The position numbers were made by a program, and so were the translations under genes. This document shows positions 18,322 to 26,658 of a stretch of 46,238 nucleotides of DNA, one piece after another. The notes beneath the pieces were generated by a model. It had not been told where the DNA came from. It did not search any database and saw only the letters and a list, made by a program, of their open reading frames with translations. Location of the stretch: positions 1-46,238 of the IMG/VR virus record IMGVR_UViG_3300031578_000083; one strand, written 5' to 3'. Source of the DNA: a virus. How positions within the stretch are numbered: position 1 is the first letter of the stretch; each line of letters starts with the position of its first letter.

Positions 18322-18342
18322 ACAGGGTTCAAGGGGAAGGAA

Positions 18343-19293
18343 TCAATCGAGCAGCGTCCACTCCAGCCAGACGGTACCCGTAGCCGTGATGGTGCAGATG
18401 CCGGCCCAAGTGTCCGCCGAGTTCAAATACACCGTGTGAGCACCCGCTGTTTCGACGCCGAGTCCCTGGCTCACCGTGACGAGTGTGACGGTCCCGGTGC
18501 AGTTGGTGGCCGCCGTGCCGGTGAGAATACTCTCGAATGTCGCCGTGCCGCTCAGTATGGCGGTATCGCCGCTGGCTGTTACAGTCCCCAGCCCGACTTC
18601 GGGAGTATCCGCGTCGCAATCGGTTCCTGACCCGTAGACCCCCACCGACATGGAAGCCGAATTGACAACCACCGCGCCAGCGGGCAAGGTGTAGATCAGG
18701 ATTCCCGTCGCTTCAGCGTCGGCAGCGGTGACGGGAGTCATGGTGAGAAGCGTGAACGTGAGCTTGGTGATGTGCCGGCGTCCGTCGCCGTACTCGACAG
18801 CCGTTACGCCGGTCGCCGCAGTGCCGACGTTGGCTGTGACGAGAGGGTCCGGTTCGATGTTCACCTCGACCCAAAGGGAGCCCTCACACTCGTAGTGCCG
18901 CCCGGTGGGGACCACTATCATCGGGCTGTATCCCTGATTGGTGCCCGCCGTACAGGCCCCACCGAGAGGCGGAGCTATGTTCGCGAACGCCCCGGGAGCC
19001 CCAACGTAGACGGTAGCCCCGGAGGCATGAGCGTGCTGCCTGCTGCCGGCAATGCCGCGCTGAACCCGTGCTCTCGTACTGGAGATGGAGATTACCTCCA
19101 TTGCCTCCTGCCCGGAGTAGAGGATCGTCGCGCCGCTGCCGCGGCCGGTTACGCCCGTCGCGCTGGTGAGGTTCACATACTCGTCGCCAGCCGCAACGGC
19201 CGAGGAAAAGGTGGTCGAGGTGAGAGACGTCTGACCGAGGGCCAGAAGCGCCGTCAAGGCGACCAGCAAGGAGAGTTTCAAAATCGACTTCAT
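18343..19293 (-). CDS. Signal-peptide-bearing structural paralogue B, 316 aa
   Basis: The first 22 residues (MKSILKLSLLVALTALLALG) form a clear Sec-type signal peptide, unusual in a phage structural cluster. Residues about 25-105 form the same small module as the fibre at 9175-10158 ('EAMEVISI..RARVQRGIAGSRQHAHASGATV'). The rest (about 145-316) is a paralogue of the 186-aa protein downstream, ending in 'HTVYLNSADTWAG..TATGTVWLEW'. SD AAGGAC precedes the ATG. It could decorate the capsid or be exported. Both ideas are inference. Confidence 0.72.
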   Translation of the reverse strand: MKSILKLSLLVALTALLALGQTSLTSTTFSSAVAAGDEYVNLTSATGVTGRGSGATILYSGQEAMEVISISSTRARVQRGIAGSRQHAHASGATVYVGAPGAFANIAPPLGGACTAGTNQGYSPMIVVPTGRHYECEGSLWVEVNIEPDPLVTANVGTAATGVTAVEYGDGRRHITKLTFTLLTMTPVTAADAEATGILIYTLPAGAVVVNSASMSVGVYGSGTDCDADTPEVGLGTVTASGDTAILSGTATFESILTGTAATNCTGTVTLVTVSQGLGVETAGAHTVYLNSADTWAGICTITATGTVWLEWTLLD

Positions 19294-19331
19294 GGTGTGT
19301 TCGTCCTTCTTTCGTTTGTCTTCTTCTGGAT

Positions 19332-19354
19332 GGGGCTGGCAGTGAACCAGCCCC
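19332..19354 (-). terminator. Perfect 8-bp hairpin just after the coat gene
   Basis: GGGGCTGG, a 7-base loop, CCAGCCCC, 9 bases after the coat-protein TAG on the minus strand. No T run follows, so it is more likely an RNA stability element or attenuator than a full terminator. Confidence 0.4.
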
Positions 19355-19362
19355 TGCTCGGT

Positions 19363-20598
19363 CTAGCTCACCACGCGGCAAGCGAACTCAGGAATCAGCG
19401 GCGCCCAGCCGTACAGGATGTCGCACCGGGTGTAGAATTTGTCGCTCTGGATGTCGTAATCCGAGACGGTGCGAATGGAGACGCCGGTTTCTTGGTCGAT
19501 GGACGAAGCCGCTTCTTCGACGCCCCGAGGCAGAACCAGGGGAACCATCGCGAATCCGAATGCTTCCTTGTGGAAAGCGATGCCCTGCGGGCTGGACTTC
19601 GAGGCCACATCGCTGTGGCTGGCCGGTGCCTTGTCGAACACGTACACCTGAGCGTCGTTTGCCGGAGCATTCGAAGCGTTCTTGTAAGGACCAGTGATAG
19701 TCAGCGCCGGGGTGATTTTCAGAGTAGCCGCGCCACCCGAAGTGGACGCGATGTCTTCGGTGACGGTGAAGCGCGCCAGGTCGGCGAGGTTATCACCGGA
19801 CACCGGACCAACCGCATAGACGCCGGCAAACCCGACGACGTCGCCGGCCTTCAGGCGATTCGCGGCAGCGGAGGTCCAGGCCTCGGTCAAGATTGAGGAT
19901 CCGGTCTGATCGGCCCCGTTCACAAGCGGTGTCCCGCCGCATTGGCCGGTGGTGTGGGTCCGGACGTTCTGGTCCATGATCCAGTTGAAGCCAGCCGCTT
20001 TGCCCATGCGGCCTTTCTCGTACTGGGAGGCGATCTGAGTGGAGCTCTGAAATAGTGCTTTCAGCGCATCCACGATTTCAACCTGCATGTCCGGGCTGAT
20101 GCACACGGATCTGTTGTTGTCGAAGGGGCAGCCCATCTTGTCGAGCCAGGCCCCAGCTTGGTTGTAGGTCTTGATCGCGCTCGGGATTGTGCCAGGAACC
20201 CCAACGAAGTTGTGCGTGTTCTTGTAGGCCATGATGAGCCCGTCGACGTCCACGATGTTGGCCAGAGCAACGGCAGCCGAGTCGAGATACCGCTCCGCGA
20301 AGCGGTCGATGGACAGCGTAAGGTCCTGAGACGTGAAGGCAAAAGCGACGTGCTTGCGCCTGTTCAGGGTGATTGGGACGCTGCGCTCTTCGACGTCCTG
20401 AGGAACCAGATCAGCACCGTCCTCGGCCACAAACTTAACCGGGACTCGGGCGTTGACCGTGTCGCCGATCTTTCCGCCCTTCTTGGCGAAGCGTTCGTCG
20501 TACTCGTGATGGGTCGCCGAAGCGAAACCCAGATTCATCTTGAATTTCCGCAGCAGCTCGTTGGTATAGACCTGCGGCGTGATGATTGTGTTCGGCAT
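19363..20598 (-). CDS. Major capsid protein, P22 coat (gp5)-like, 411 aa
   Basis: The N-terminus 'MPNTIITPQVYTNELLRKFK', the 'KIGDTVNARVPVKF' strand, 'VAFAFTSQDLTLSIDRFAERYLDSA' helix and 'DNNRSVCISPDMQVEIVDALKALF' are the signature of the P22 gene-5 coat family (HK97 fold). Length is close to P22 coat (430). The central 'AGDVVGFAGVYAVGPVSG' region fits the inserted domain. A strong SD (AAGGAG) precedes the ATG. It forms the icosahedral shell around the scaffold encoded upstream. Confidence 0.93.
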   Translation of the reverse strand: MPNTIITPQVYTNELLRKFKMNLGFASATHHEYDERFAKKGGKIGDTVNARVPVKFVAEDGADLVPQDVEERSVPITLNRRKHVAFAFTSQDLTLSIDRFAERYLDSAAVALANIVDVDGLIMAYKNTHNFVGVPGTIPSAIKTYNQAGAWLDKMGCPFDNNRSVCISPDMQVEIVDALKALFQSSTQIASQYEKGRMGKAAGFNWIMDQNVRTHTTGQCGGTPLVNGADQTGSSILTEAWTSAAANRLKAGDVVGFAGVYAVGPVSGDNLADLARFTVTEDIASTSGGAATLKITPALTITGPYKNASNAPANDAQVYVFDKAPASHSDVASKSSPQGIAFHKEAFGFAMVPLVLPRGVEEAASSIDQETGVSIRTVSDYDIQSDKFYTRCDILYGWAPLIPEFACRVVS

Positions 20599-20647
20599 GG
20601 AGAAAGCTCCTTAGAGAGCAGCCTTTCGGGCTGATTGGTTGGGGCAG

Positions 20648-21658
20648 CTAAGCTGCCTTGAGTTGCGCTCGGCGCCGGTTCTCCCAGGCTTTGTAGTCAT
20701 TGGCAAGTTCCGTGTCGTAGACAGATTCGGAACCGCCAGCTACCCCGCGCGAGATGGGAGTAACGGGTTTTGGAGCGCTCGTCACTGTTCTTCGTTGTGG
20801 AGCGTGATCGGATGAAGGGGTGGAACTTCGCGGTGTCAGCGAAGCCTCTATTTTGCCGAGCGCGAGAACCGACGCCACCGGCGTCAGCTTCGCGATTGCG
20901 GCCGTCTCTTCGGGATGCGACCCAAGGTAGTAGGCGAGCTCGGCTCCCAACTCGGAATCGAGAAGGGCCTGCTGCATGGCCATGGAAATATCCAGGTCAC
21001 TGGCGACAACCTCGTCGTAGTCCTCATGGACCGCGCGCGCCTCATCAAGCCGCTGGGTCCACTTGTCCAAGACTGCGCGTTGCTCTGACTCAAAGGTCTT
21101 TTGCTTTTCCGCGTCGGCGTGCGTCTTCTCCCTCTGGTCGACCGTCCAGGTGGCTACAGCCTTGGTGTATTCCTCGTAGGTTTCAAAAGCTTCGGGCCGT
21201 GGCTCCTCGTTCGTATCCGTTTTCGGTCCCGCGGCCTCGGTGGCCGGGGTTTCCGCTGGCGTCGGCTTCGGTGGGGCGGGCTTCAGCCCCTCCTCAATAC
21301 GGCGCAACCGCTCCTCAAGCTCGCGCTTGTCCCGTGTGAGCTTGTCGATGCGTTTCTGGACACCGGATTTCCGCGCTGGCTGCCGCTGGGGAGACTTCTC
21401 TTGGGGCTCCTCGCCGCCATCCTCATCCTCTTCCTGCTCCGGATCTTGGTCGGAGGTGTCCGCGTCCTCCGCGCTTTCAGGCTCTCCAGCTCCCTTTGGA
21501 GCCGGTTCGCCCTCGGATGTTGCTTCTGCCGTTGCGGTCTTTTGGGGCTCCTCGCCCCTCAGCTCCGCTTGTCGCTGTTGTTCCCAGGCCGGGTAATCTT
21601 CCGGGCTTGGAGTCATCTCAGCGCCCTCTGCGGGCGCAGGTGTAGCTTTCTCTGCCAT
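20648..21658 (-). CDS. Scaffold protein, 336 aa
   Basis: Acidic, low-complexity N-terminal half ('SEGEPAPKGAGEPESAEDADTSDQ'-like) followed by a Lys/Glu coiled coil (about 95-200, 'KRIDKLTRDKRELEERLRRIEEG') and a basic C-terminus. This composition, with portal upstream and coat downstream, is that of a P22-like scaffolding protein that assembles the procapsid and is removed later. No motif is diagnostic. SD AAGGGAG precedes the ATG. Confidence 0.75.
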   Translation of the reverse strand: MAEKATPAPAEGAEMTPSPEDYPAWEQQRQAELRGEEPQKTATAEATSEGEPAPKGAGEPESAEDADTSDQDPEQEEDEDGGEEPQEKSPQRQPARKSGVQKRIDKLTRDKRELEERLRRIEEGLKPAPPKPTPAETPATEAAGPKTDTNEEPRPEAFETYEEYTKAVATWTVDQREKTHADAEKQKTFESEQRAVLDKWTQRLDEARAVHEDYDEVVASDLDISMAMQQALLDSELGAELAYYLGSHPEETAAIAKLTPVASVLALGKIEASLTPRSSTPSSDHAPQRRTVTSAPKPVTPISRGVAGGSESVYDTELANDYKAWENRRRAQLKAA

Positions 21659-21754
21659 GGATTGCTCCCTTGGATTCGATCCGGGTCTATGAAGCCGGCC
21701 CGTAGGCGGAATGGTGGAAGCGGGGTAACTTCACCGCCTCCGCAAGTTCCCTAC

Positions 21755-22069
21755 TCAGCCCGAGTAGGGGAGCTTGGGTTGAAACTCTATGTGAAGGTGG
21801 TCTCCCTCTTCGACGACATCGAAGTCGTCTCCGAGTTGTTCCCTCAGGTCTTTGAGCAGCTCAGCCAGAATCGTCGCTTCCACGTCGCGCTTGCGAATGT
21901 CTGCGGCCAGCCCCAGGTAGTGCAGCGAGGCGGTCATGTGCTTTCCCTCAACTCCGCCGGTTACAGTAACTTCCGATCCCTCCCGTTGCCAGAGCCCCTC
22001 GGCAATTCCGAGAGCGAAAAACACCTCTGGCCGCATACCGAAGATCCGGACGCCTGGCTTGACTCTCAT
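21755..22069 (-). CDS. Small M15-type DD-peptidase-like protein, 104 aa
   Basis: Carries 'SLHYLGLAADI' (H50, D57) and 'GDHLHIEF' (H91, H93), the Zn-binding pattern of M15/VanY-type peptidases that cut the peptide stem of peptidoglycan. Start at 22067-22069 is chosen because the ATG overlaps the upstream TAA (TAATG) and has GAGGAAG nearby; the longer frame upstream is out-of-frame text from the 92-aa gene. At 104 residues it is a minimal version, placed between portal and scaffold rather than beside the holin, so it may act in ejection or lysis. Confidence 0.72.
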   Translation of the reverse strand: MRVKPGVRIFGMRPEVFFALGIAEGLWQREGSEVTVTGGVEGKHMTASLHYLGLAADIRKRDVEATILAELLKDLREQLGDDFDVVEEGDHLHIEFQPKLPYSG

Positions 22070-22347
22070 TACTTCCTCTTCTGCTGGGGCTTCTTGTCGA
22101 GGTCTTTGAGCATCTCTTGGATGTTGTCCCGCGCCGCGGGCGCCGTGTCGCGGAGGTAGTTCTGGCCCTTCTGTCCCTCGCGGACGAACTTGTCCACCGC
22201 TCCCGCCCCGCTTCGGCTGTCGCGGAGGAGACCTTTGAGCTTGGTTTTCCCCTGGTAGTAGGCGTTCCTGGCGTCGTACCACCCCTGCCGCGCAGCTATG
22301 CCCATGTCGTCGATGAACTGCCGGAGCGTCTTTGTTTGGCCTGCCAT
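22069..22347 (-). CDS. Small Lys-rich helical protein, 92 aa
   Basis: Lys/Arg/Gln-rich helical protein ('LRQFIDDMGIAARQGWYDARNAYYQGKTKLKGLL'). I do not recognise the family. ATG 5 bases after the stop of the next upstream gene (22353). It is coupled by TAATG to the peptidase, which argues for co-translation. Confidence 0.65.
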   Translation of the reverse strand: MAGQTKTLRQFIDDMGIAARQGWYDARNAYYQGKTKLKGLLRDSRSGAGAVDKFVREGQKGQNYLRDTAPAARDNIQEMLKDLDKKPQQKRK

Positions 22348-22352
22348 GGCAC

Positions 22353-22658
22353 TCAGACGTTCCGCCAGACAGTAACTTCAATCGTTTGCGAGCTGGCCGC
22401 CGCGTCGAACCAGAAGTCGGTCGGTCGGATCAGGTTGCGGCCCTCATTGCCGAGAATCGGGTTGAAGACGCCCGCAGCGGCGACGGCTTGGATGACGTTG
22501 GCCCCGGTGGTCTTGTTGAGCCCGGCCAGACCAACGTAGATGGCATTCGCCGCATGTGGGTTGTAGGCGAAGATCGCGCAGCACGGTTCCGTGATCGTGC
22601 ATTGGACCGGCGTGCCCGCAGCGGCCACGGTGACAAGTTCTGTTTGTGCAATCAGCAT
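22353..22658 (-). CDS. Small beta-rich virion-type protein, 101 aa
   Basis: The pattern 'MLIAQTELVTVAAAGTPVQCTITEPCCAIFAYNPHAANAIYVG' followed by 'QTIEVTVWRN' looks like a small beta-barrel or head-decoration subunit. AAGGAG sits 8 bases upstream of the ATG. Lies immediately after the portal gene. Decoration role is inferred from position and size. Confidence 0.65.
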   Translation of the reverse strand: MLIAQTELVTVAAAGTPVQCTITEPCCAIFAYNPHAANAIYVGLAGLNKTTGANVIQAVAAAGVFNPILGNEGRNLIRPTDFWFDAAASSQTIEVTVWRNV

Positions 22659-22673
22659 AGGATTCGATTCTCC

Positions 22674-24794
22674 TTACGCCGCCTGTTGAAGCGGCTCGGT
22701 TTCTGTCCCAGACTGCGCTGGAGGCCTCGGTTGCGGGGCGGCTTCCGCGCCCTGCTCGTCGCTGACCGGCTCATTGGCCCGCAGCATGTCGAGACGCTGC
22801 TCAATTTGGTACCGGAGGGTCGCCAGCTCTTGACGGAGCATCTCCCTGCCGTCTTCGCTGTCGAGCTTGGCTTGGGTGATAGCGAGCTGGGCTTGTACCT
22901 TCAGCGCCTCGATGCGCTCCCGGCTCTCCAGCTCCATACGCTTTCCGTTCACCAGTTCCTGAGCCTCTTTGAGCGCCGCTGTGAGCTGCTCGTGTTGCTG
23001 CATCACCGCTTTCATCTGCGCTTCCACCTGTGGCGGGATCTTCGTCTCGCCGCCCTTTTCTTCCTCCGCTGTCAACTCCGGTGGCAGTGCCTTCTTCAGG
23101 CGGTCGGCAAGCTCGTCCGCACCCGGGATGTCCGAGTTGCGGAAGATGATGTCCCCTCCGAGCTTGAAAAGATCCGGCCAGGACCGGCCGAACTCAGTCA
23201 GCGTTGCGAACGCCTCTTGGCGTTTCGTGGCGTAGCCCGGGCCGGTGGAAACCCTGACGTCGTACTTGCCAACACCCAGCGCGTAGTTGTGAGTCTTGCC
23301 GTCCTCGTCTTCGTACTGTTGATTGACCTGTACGATGCGCTGGGTCATGTCCTCGCCGAGAATGCGGACCCAACGGACGGTGTCGTAGATCTTCGGGATG
23401 AGATCAAGGATGATCCTCCCGAGGTGCCTCTGTGCCCTCGCCAGGTTGTCGATGAAATGGAAATTGGCCGTGTCGCTCTGATTCTGCCGGCGCTGTATAG
23501 CCAGCCCGGAAACCTCGTTGGACTGCGAGCCGAGGCTGGGGTCGAAAATCCCCGTGGTTGCTTTGATGTCGTCGGCCGCCTGCAGGGCGGAAACACTCAA
23601 CGCCTGTATAGGAGGCTCGTACGCGTTTCGACTAGGTGCCGGCGCAGGCTCTCCGTTGAGATCGACGCGCCGGTACTCCAGGTACGGGAAATTGACGTTG
23701 TTGGCGTCCTCCCACTCGGACTCGTGCCCCGCGAACTGCCCCTCTACACCGATGAACGGCGCCTTGGGCGCGATCTGGAGCGCTTCAGCTTGAGCGGTCT
23801 TGTGGAAATTGTAGAGTTGCTGGGGATCACGAGCAAAACGGATGAGAGAGAAGAGCTTCCGCTTCCCCTTCACTATCAACTCGTGGCCGAGCACCGGAAT
23901 AATGGGAATCCAGCGGCCTGGCCAGTCGTACTTCTCCAGCACTTCCACGCCGTTCGTCTTTACGCACTTCACTTGCCTCTGGATCACGTCGCGATCTCTG
24001 ACGACCGTAACTCCCTGCTCTATCAGTTGATCCAGCGCCTCTTTGCCGGCGTCCAGAACGACTTCTCCAGTTGAAAGCAGCAGGAGCTTCTTTCTGGTCG
24101 TCGCGATGTACCAGTACTCGGCAACCCGGATGGAGTCGTCCGTTAGCCAATCCCCAACTCCCTCAATCCCTGTCTCAAAGCCGCGCTCCGCCACCTTCGA
24201 CTCAGGCCAATTCTCCTTGTACTCGTCCCGGGAAAGGCGCTCGGTGACTATGCCCCAGCCGGCATCCGAACGGTCCGCTCGGCGGGCATGAGGATCGAAG
24301 TACACCGAGAAGGGATCGGGAATAGCCTCGATTTTCAGCTCCTGGTCGAAGGAGGAATCCGAGACGTGCTCGGTGAGCACGCGCATCGCGCCGAAGCCGC
24401 AGGAGGCCGCATACTCGAAGGCCGTGTCATAGGCCACGTCAGCGTCTGAGTCGTACTCGATGTGGCGGACGATACCTCCGTAGACCTCCGCTGTGTCAGG
24501 GTCTGCGCCTGAATCCACCGGCGAGAACTTCAGCGATGGCTTGTTTTGCCGAGCACTGTTGACCACCTGCCCGACGAATGTAGGGAGGCGGTTGATGGTC
24601 AGACAAGGACGGTCGGCAAGCTCGCGTCTACGCTTCGCTCCCTCATCCCACTGCTCACCGGAAATGAACTCGAGGTCCTTGGTGGCCTCGGCGCGGATTT
24701 CCCTTTCCGCGCTCGTCGCCTCGGTGAAGCGGCGCCGGATGAGGGCGAGAAGAGCTTCGTCCCCCGAATCGACCTTGTCCTGTTCTTCGGGCAT
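22674..24794 (-). CDS. Portal protein, P22 gp1-like, 706 aa
   Basis: The N-terminus ('ATKDLEFISGEQWDE', 'RPCLTINRLPTFVGQVVNSARQNKPSLKF') and 'EYAASCGFGAMRVLTEH..D..FDQELKIEAIPDPFSVYFDPHA' are characteristic of the P22-type portal family. The C-terminal part is a long coiled coil with many Glu/Gln/Lys, matching the P22 barrel region (P22 is 725 aa). Forms the 12-subunit DNA channel at one vertex. Starts 6 bases after the previous stop. No strong SD is visible. Confidence 0.93.
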   Translation of the reverse strand: MPEEQDKVDSGDEALLALIRRRFTEATSAEREIRAEATKDLEFISGEQWDEGAKRRRELADRPCLTINRLPTFVGQVVNSARQNKPSLKFSPVDSGADPDTAEVYGGIVRHIEYDSDADVAYDTAFEYAASCGFGAMRVLTEHVSDSSFDQELKIEAIPDPFSVYFDPHARRADRSDAGWGIVTERLSRDEYKENWPESKVAERGFETGIEGVGDWLTDDSIRVAEYWYIATTRKKLLLLSTGEVVLDAGKEALDQLIEQGVTVVRDRDVIQRQVKCVKTNGVEVLEKYDWPGRWIPIIPVLGHELIVKGKRKLFSLIRFARDPQQLYNFHKTAQAEALQIAPKAPFIGVEGQFAGHESEWEDANNVNFPYLEYRRVDLNGEPAPAPSRNAYEPPIQALSVSALQAADDIKATTGIFDPSLGSQSNEVSGLAIQRRQNQSDTANFHFIDNLARAQRHLGRIILDLIPKIYDTVRWVRILGEDMTQRIVQVNQQYEDEDGKTHNYALGVGKYDVRVSTGPGYATKRQEAFATLTEFGRSWPDLFKLGGDIIFRNSDIPGADELADRLKKALPPELTAEEEKGGETKIPPQVEAQMKAVMQQHEQLTAALKEAQELVNGKRMELESRERIEALKVQAQLAITQAKLDSEDGREMLRQELATLRYQIEQRLDMLRANEPVSDEQGAEAAPQPRPPAQSGTETEPLQQAA

Positions 24795-24800
24795 CTTGCG

Positions 24801-25190
24801 TTACTCGCCGCCCCACGTCGCAATCGCTACCTGAAGCCAAGTGTTGGTGTCCACACAGACGTACAGGTAGTCGCCGTCGTACGCTATCTGGCCCGCCGTC
24901 CCCGCGGAGTCGGCAGCAGCGGGCGCCGCCACGAGCACTGGGATGGTGGGCGGAATCCAGGCCGCGTCGAGTGTTCCGGTTCCGTCAGCCTTTGGGATTG
25001 CGCCCGCCGCAGCGGTTGCCGTGGCAATCTCGTCGTCGCCATCGGCTTGGTGAGAGGCCGCGTGGGCTACCGGGGCGACCTCAAGCGCAGTGACCGCATC
25101 GGCCAGCGTGTTGAGCTGCTCGACAACCGCGTCTCGGATGGATCGGTCGAAAGCTCCTTGGAATATGCGTGTCGTGTCGATCTGTGGCAT
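24801..25190 (-). CDS. Small fibre-type virion protein, 129 aa
   Basis: N-terminal helix 'FDRSIRDAVVEQLNTLADAVTALEV', an Ala/His linker, then 'AGQIAYDGDYLYVCVDTNTWLQVAIATWGG', a module common in phage fibres and head fibres. AGGAG 7 bases before the ATG. Located directly upstream of the portal gene, so a head-fibre role is possible. Confidence 0.65.
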   Translation of the reverse strand: MPQIDTTRIFQGAFDRSIRDAVVEQLNTLADAVTALEVAPVAHAASHQADGDDEIATATAAAGAIPKADGTGTLDAAWIPPTIPVLVAAPAAADSAGTAGQIAYDGDYLYVCVDTNTWLQVAIATWGGE

Positions 25191-25194
25191 TTCG

Positions 25195-25578
25195 TCAAAC
25201 TCCTCGTTTCGCTTGCACCAGGCTGTCGCTGATGGCGCGGATTGCCTGTTCTATCGCTGTGTCTTCAGGCGTGTTCACTTCAAACGTGTCGAATGGCGCG
25301 AAGTGAAGATGGAGCAGCTCGTGGACCAGCGTGGCCTCCATGTCCTGCGGCCAGCACGTATCCGGATCCCAGTCCATCGGGTTCATCAGGCGGATGAATG
25401 CTTCCTTGCGCGGCAACGTCCACTCACAGCGTCCTTGCACTCCGCATGGGAGGTCCAGCCCGTTTCCGCGAGCCACCTTGACCTTGATGTTCCAGTCCTG
25501 TAGCCGAAGCCGGTGCTTCCATTCGACGAGCAGCCCTTCGGCTTGATCCTGGGTTAGATGCACTTCTTTCAAGGGCAT
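25195..25578 (-). CDS. Zincin-like metallopeptidase, 127 aa
   Basis: A clear HExxH motif (HELLH at about 86-90) in a 'MEATLVHELLHLHFAPF' helix, so a zinc metallopeptidase fold of the small SprT/zincin-like type. A third ligand cannot be assigned, though E105 or a later acidic residue is possible. Lies in the packaging/portal cluster; substrate unknown. Start ATG overlaps the previous TGA (ATGA). Confidence 0.7.
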   Translation of the reverse strand: MPLKEVHLTQDQAEGLLVEWKHRLRLQDWNIKVKVARGNGLDLPCGVQGRCEWTLPRKEAFIRLMNPMDWDPDTCWPQDMEATLVHELLHLHFAPFDTFEVNTPEDTAIEQAIRAISDSLVQAKRGV

Positions 25579-25829
25579 CAGTTCATTCCGTGGCGCCCGA
25601 AGGCACCGTATAGCGCCCGCTCGAAGATCTCCCGGCCATCCCAGGAGTTATGCACCAGCAGAGCTGTCTTCCCATCCGTGAGCCGCGGTCGACACGCACA
25701 GGCGGCAGACATCTGATGAGGAGAGGAGTCCCTAATCGGTACGGTATGGACGGACGGATCCCAGTCGGCGACGAAGACGTTGGCCCATCCCCGACCGAAG
25801 ACGTGTCGCGTTACTTGGGTGGCCGGCAT
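25578..25829 (-). CDS. Small hypothetical protein, 83 aa
   Basis: Contains 'GWANVFVADWDPSVHTVPIRDSS', a Cys pair 'SAACACRPRL' and 'TALLVHNSWDGREIFE', a compact alpha/beta appearance that I cannot name. Start taken at 25827-25829, inside the end of the upstream gene. A longer frame (to 25862) is less likely. Ends in an ATGA overlap with the zincin gene. Confidence 0.5.
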   Translation of the reverse strand: MPATQVTRHVFGRGWANVFVADWDPSVHTVPIRDSSPHQMSAACACRPRLTDGKTALLVHNSWDGREIFERALYGAFGRHGMN

Positions 25830-26254
25830 AGGTGCGCTACCCCACGCGGCGGCAGGCAACAACTCCCGGTACGGATTCCGCCCTCGAGCATTTCTACGGC
25901 TTGCCAGACTGCCTCTTTCTGCTCCTGCAGGAGGTCGCCTAACCGCTTCAGTTCCTCCCAGGCGGCAACATCCACGCGCTCAATTTTCTGGCGCAGTTCC
26001 ACGTCGATGAACGCTTTGCAGTCAGCGTCAGCCACCGCACTGACACTCGCGATTTCGGAGATGCTGACAATCTCGCAGACAAAACCTCCCGAAGCGCAGA
26101 AGTGCCGCGTCTCTTCGGCGGCCGAGGCCTCCGACGTTGCGAGAATCCGGGCTCCATGGACGAAGCATTGCAGGTCTTGTCCGTCCCAGAGCTTGTACTC
26201 GACGCGCCAGAGGCGCAGCGTAGTGCCGTCTGGATACCTGATCGGAATGTCCAT
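25811..26254 (-). CDS. Hypothetical protein, 147 aa
   Basis: N-terminus 'MDIPIRYPDGTTLRLWRVEYKLWDGQDLQCFVHGARIL' is beta-rich; the rest is helical with several Cys, including 'HFCASGGFVCEI' and a C-terminal 'CCLPPRGVAHLCRPP'. No family recognised. The last Cys cluster could bind a metal. Lies between the holin-like gene and the small 83-aa gene. Confidence 0.6.
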   Translation of the reverse strand: MDIPIRYPDGTTLRLWRVEYKLWDGQDLQCFVHGARILATSEASAAEETRHFCASGGFVCEIVSISEIASVSAVADADCKAFIDVELRQKIERVDVAAWEELKRLGDLLQEQKEAVWQAVEMLEGGIRTGSCCLPPRGVAHLCRPPK

Positions 26255-26258
26255 GCGC

Positions 26259-26651
26259 CTACTTCGCCTTGCCCGGCGCGAGTTCAGCCGCTGGCTTGTT
26301 TGTTAGGTGCCCGAGCGCGGCGATGACTGTCCCGGTGACAATCGCTTCCACGCTCCCGGCCATCGCGTACAACGCGCCGGCCACAGCCCCCAGGAGTGTG
26401 GTCTTGCCGTCCGCATCCGGCTTCGTGGAGAGATAGCCCAGCGCCGCTACCAGCAGCGCAGCGGTCAAATGCGCGATCTGATCGACGTCGCCGGCCAGCA
26501 GCTTCTGGAAGTCCAGGCCCGGCACAGCAAGCACGATGGCCGCGACAATTCCAGTGATCGTGGTCCGCGTGTCTTTGGACGTGGCCAGAGACTTCAGAGT
26601 GGTAGAGATGGCCATGGCGGCCAGCTTCCGCTTCAATCCATCCAGCATCAC
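26259..26651 (-). CDS. Holin-like membrane protein, 130 aa
   Basis: Shows hydrophobic spans at about 30-47 ('TGIVAAIVLAVPG'), 63-75 ('LTAALLVAALGYL') and 88-115 ('GAVAGALYAMAGSVEAIVTGTVIAALG') with short charged loops. Size and topology suit a phage holin. It would make the pores that trigger lysis. The M15 peptidase lies about 4 kb downstream, so they may form a split lysis system. No conserved holin motif could be identified. Confidence 0.55.
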   Translation of the reverse strand: MMLDGLKRKLAAMAISTTLKSLATSKDTRTTITGIVAAIVLAVPGLDFQKLLAGDVDQIAHLTAALLVAALGYLSTKPDADGKTTLLGAVAGALYAMAGSVEAIVTGTVIAALGHLTNKPAAELAPGKAK

Positions 26652-26658
26652 GACCTCC

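Noticed and set aside
18772-19896. 374-codon plus-strand ORF
   Set aside because: Antisense to the signal-peptide protein and the coat gene; no domain seen.
22332-24074. 580-codon plus-strand ORF
   Set aside because: It is antisense to the portal gene and its product is an Arg/Leu-rich low-information shadow, typical of high-GC genomes.
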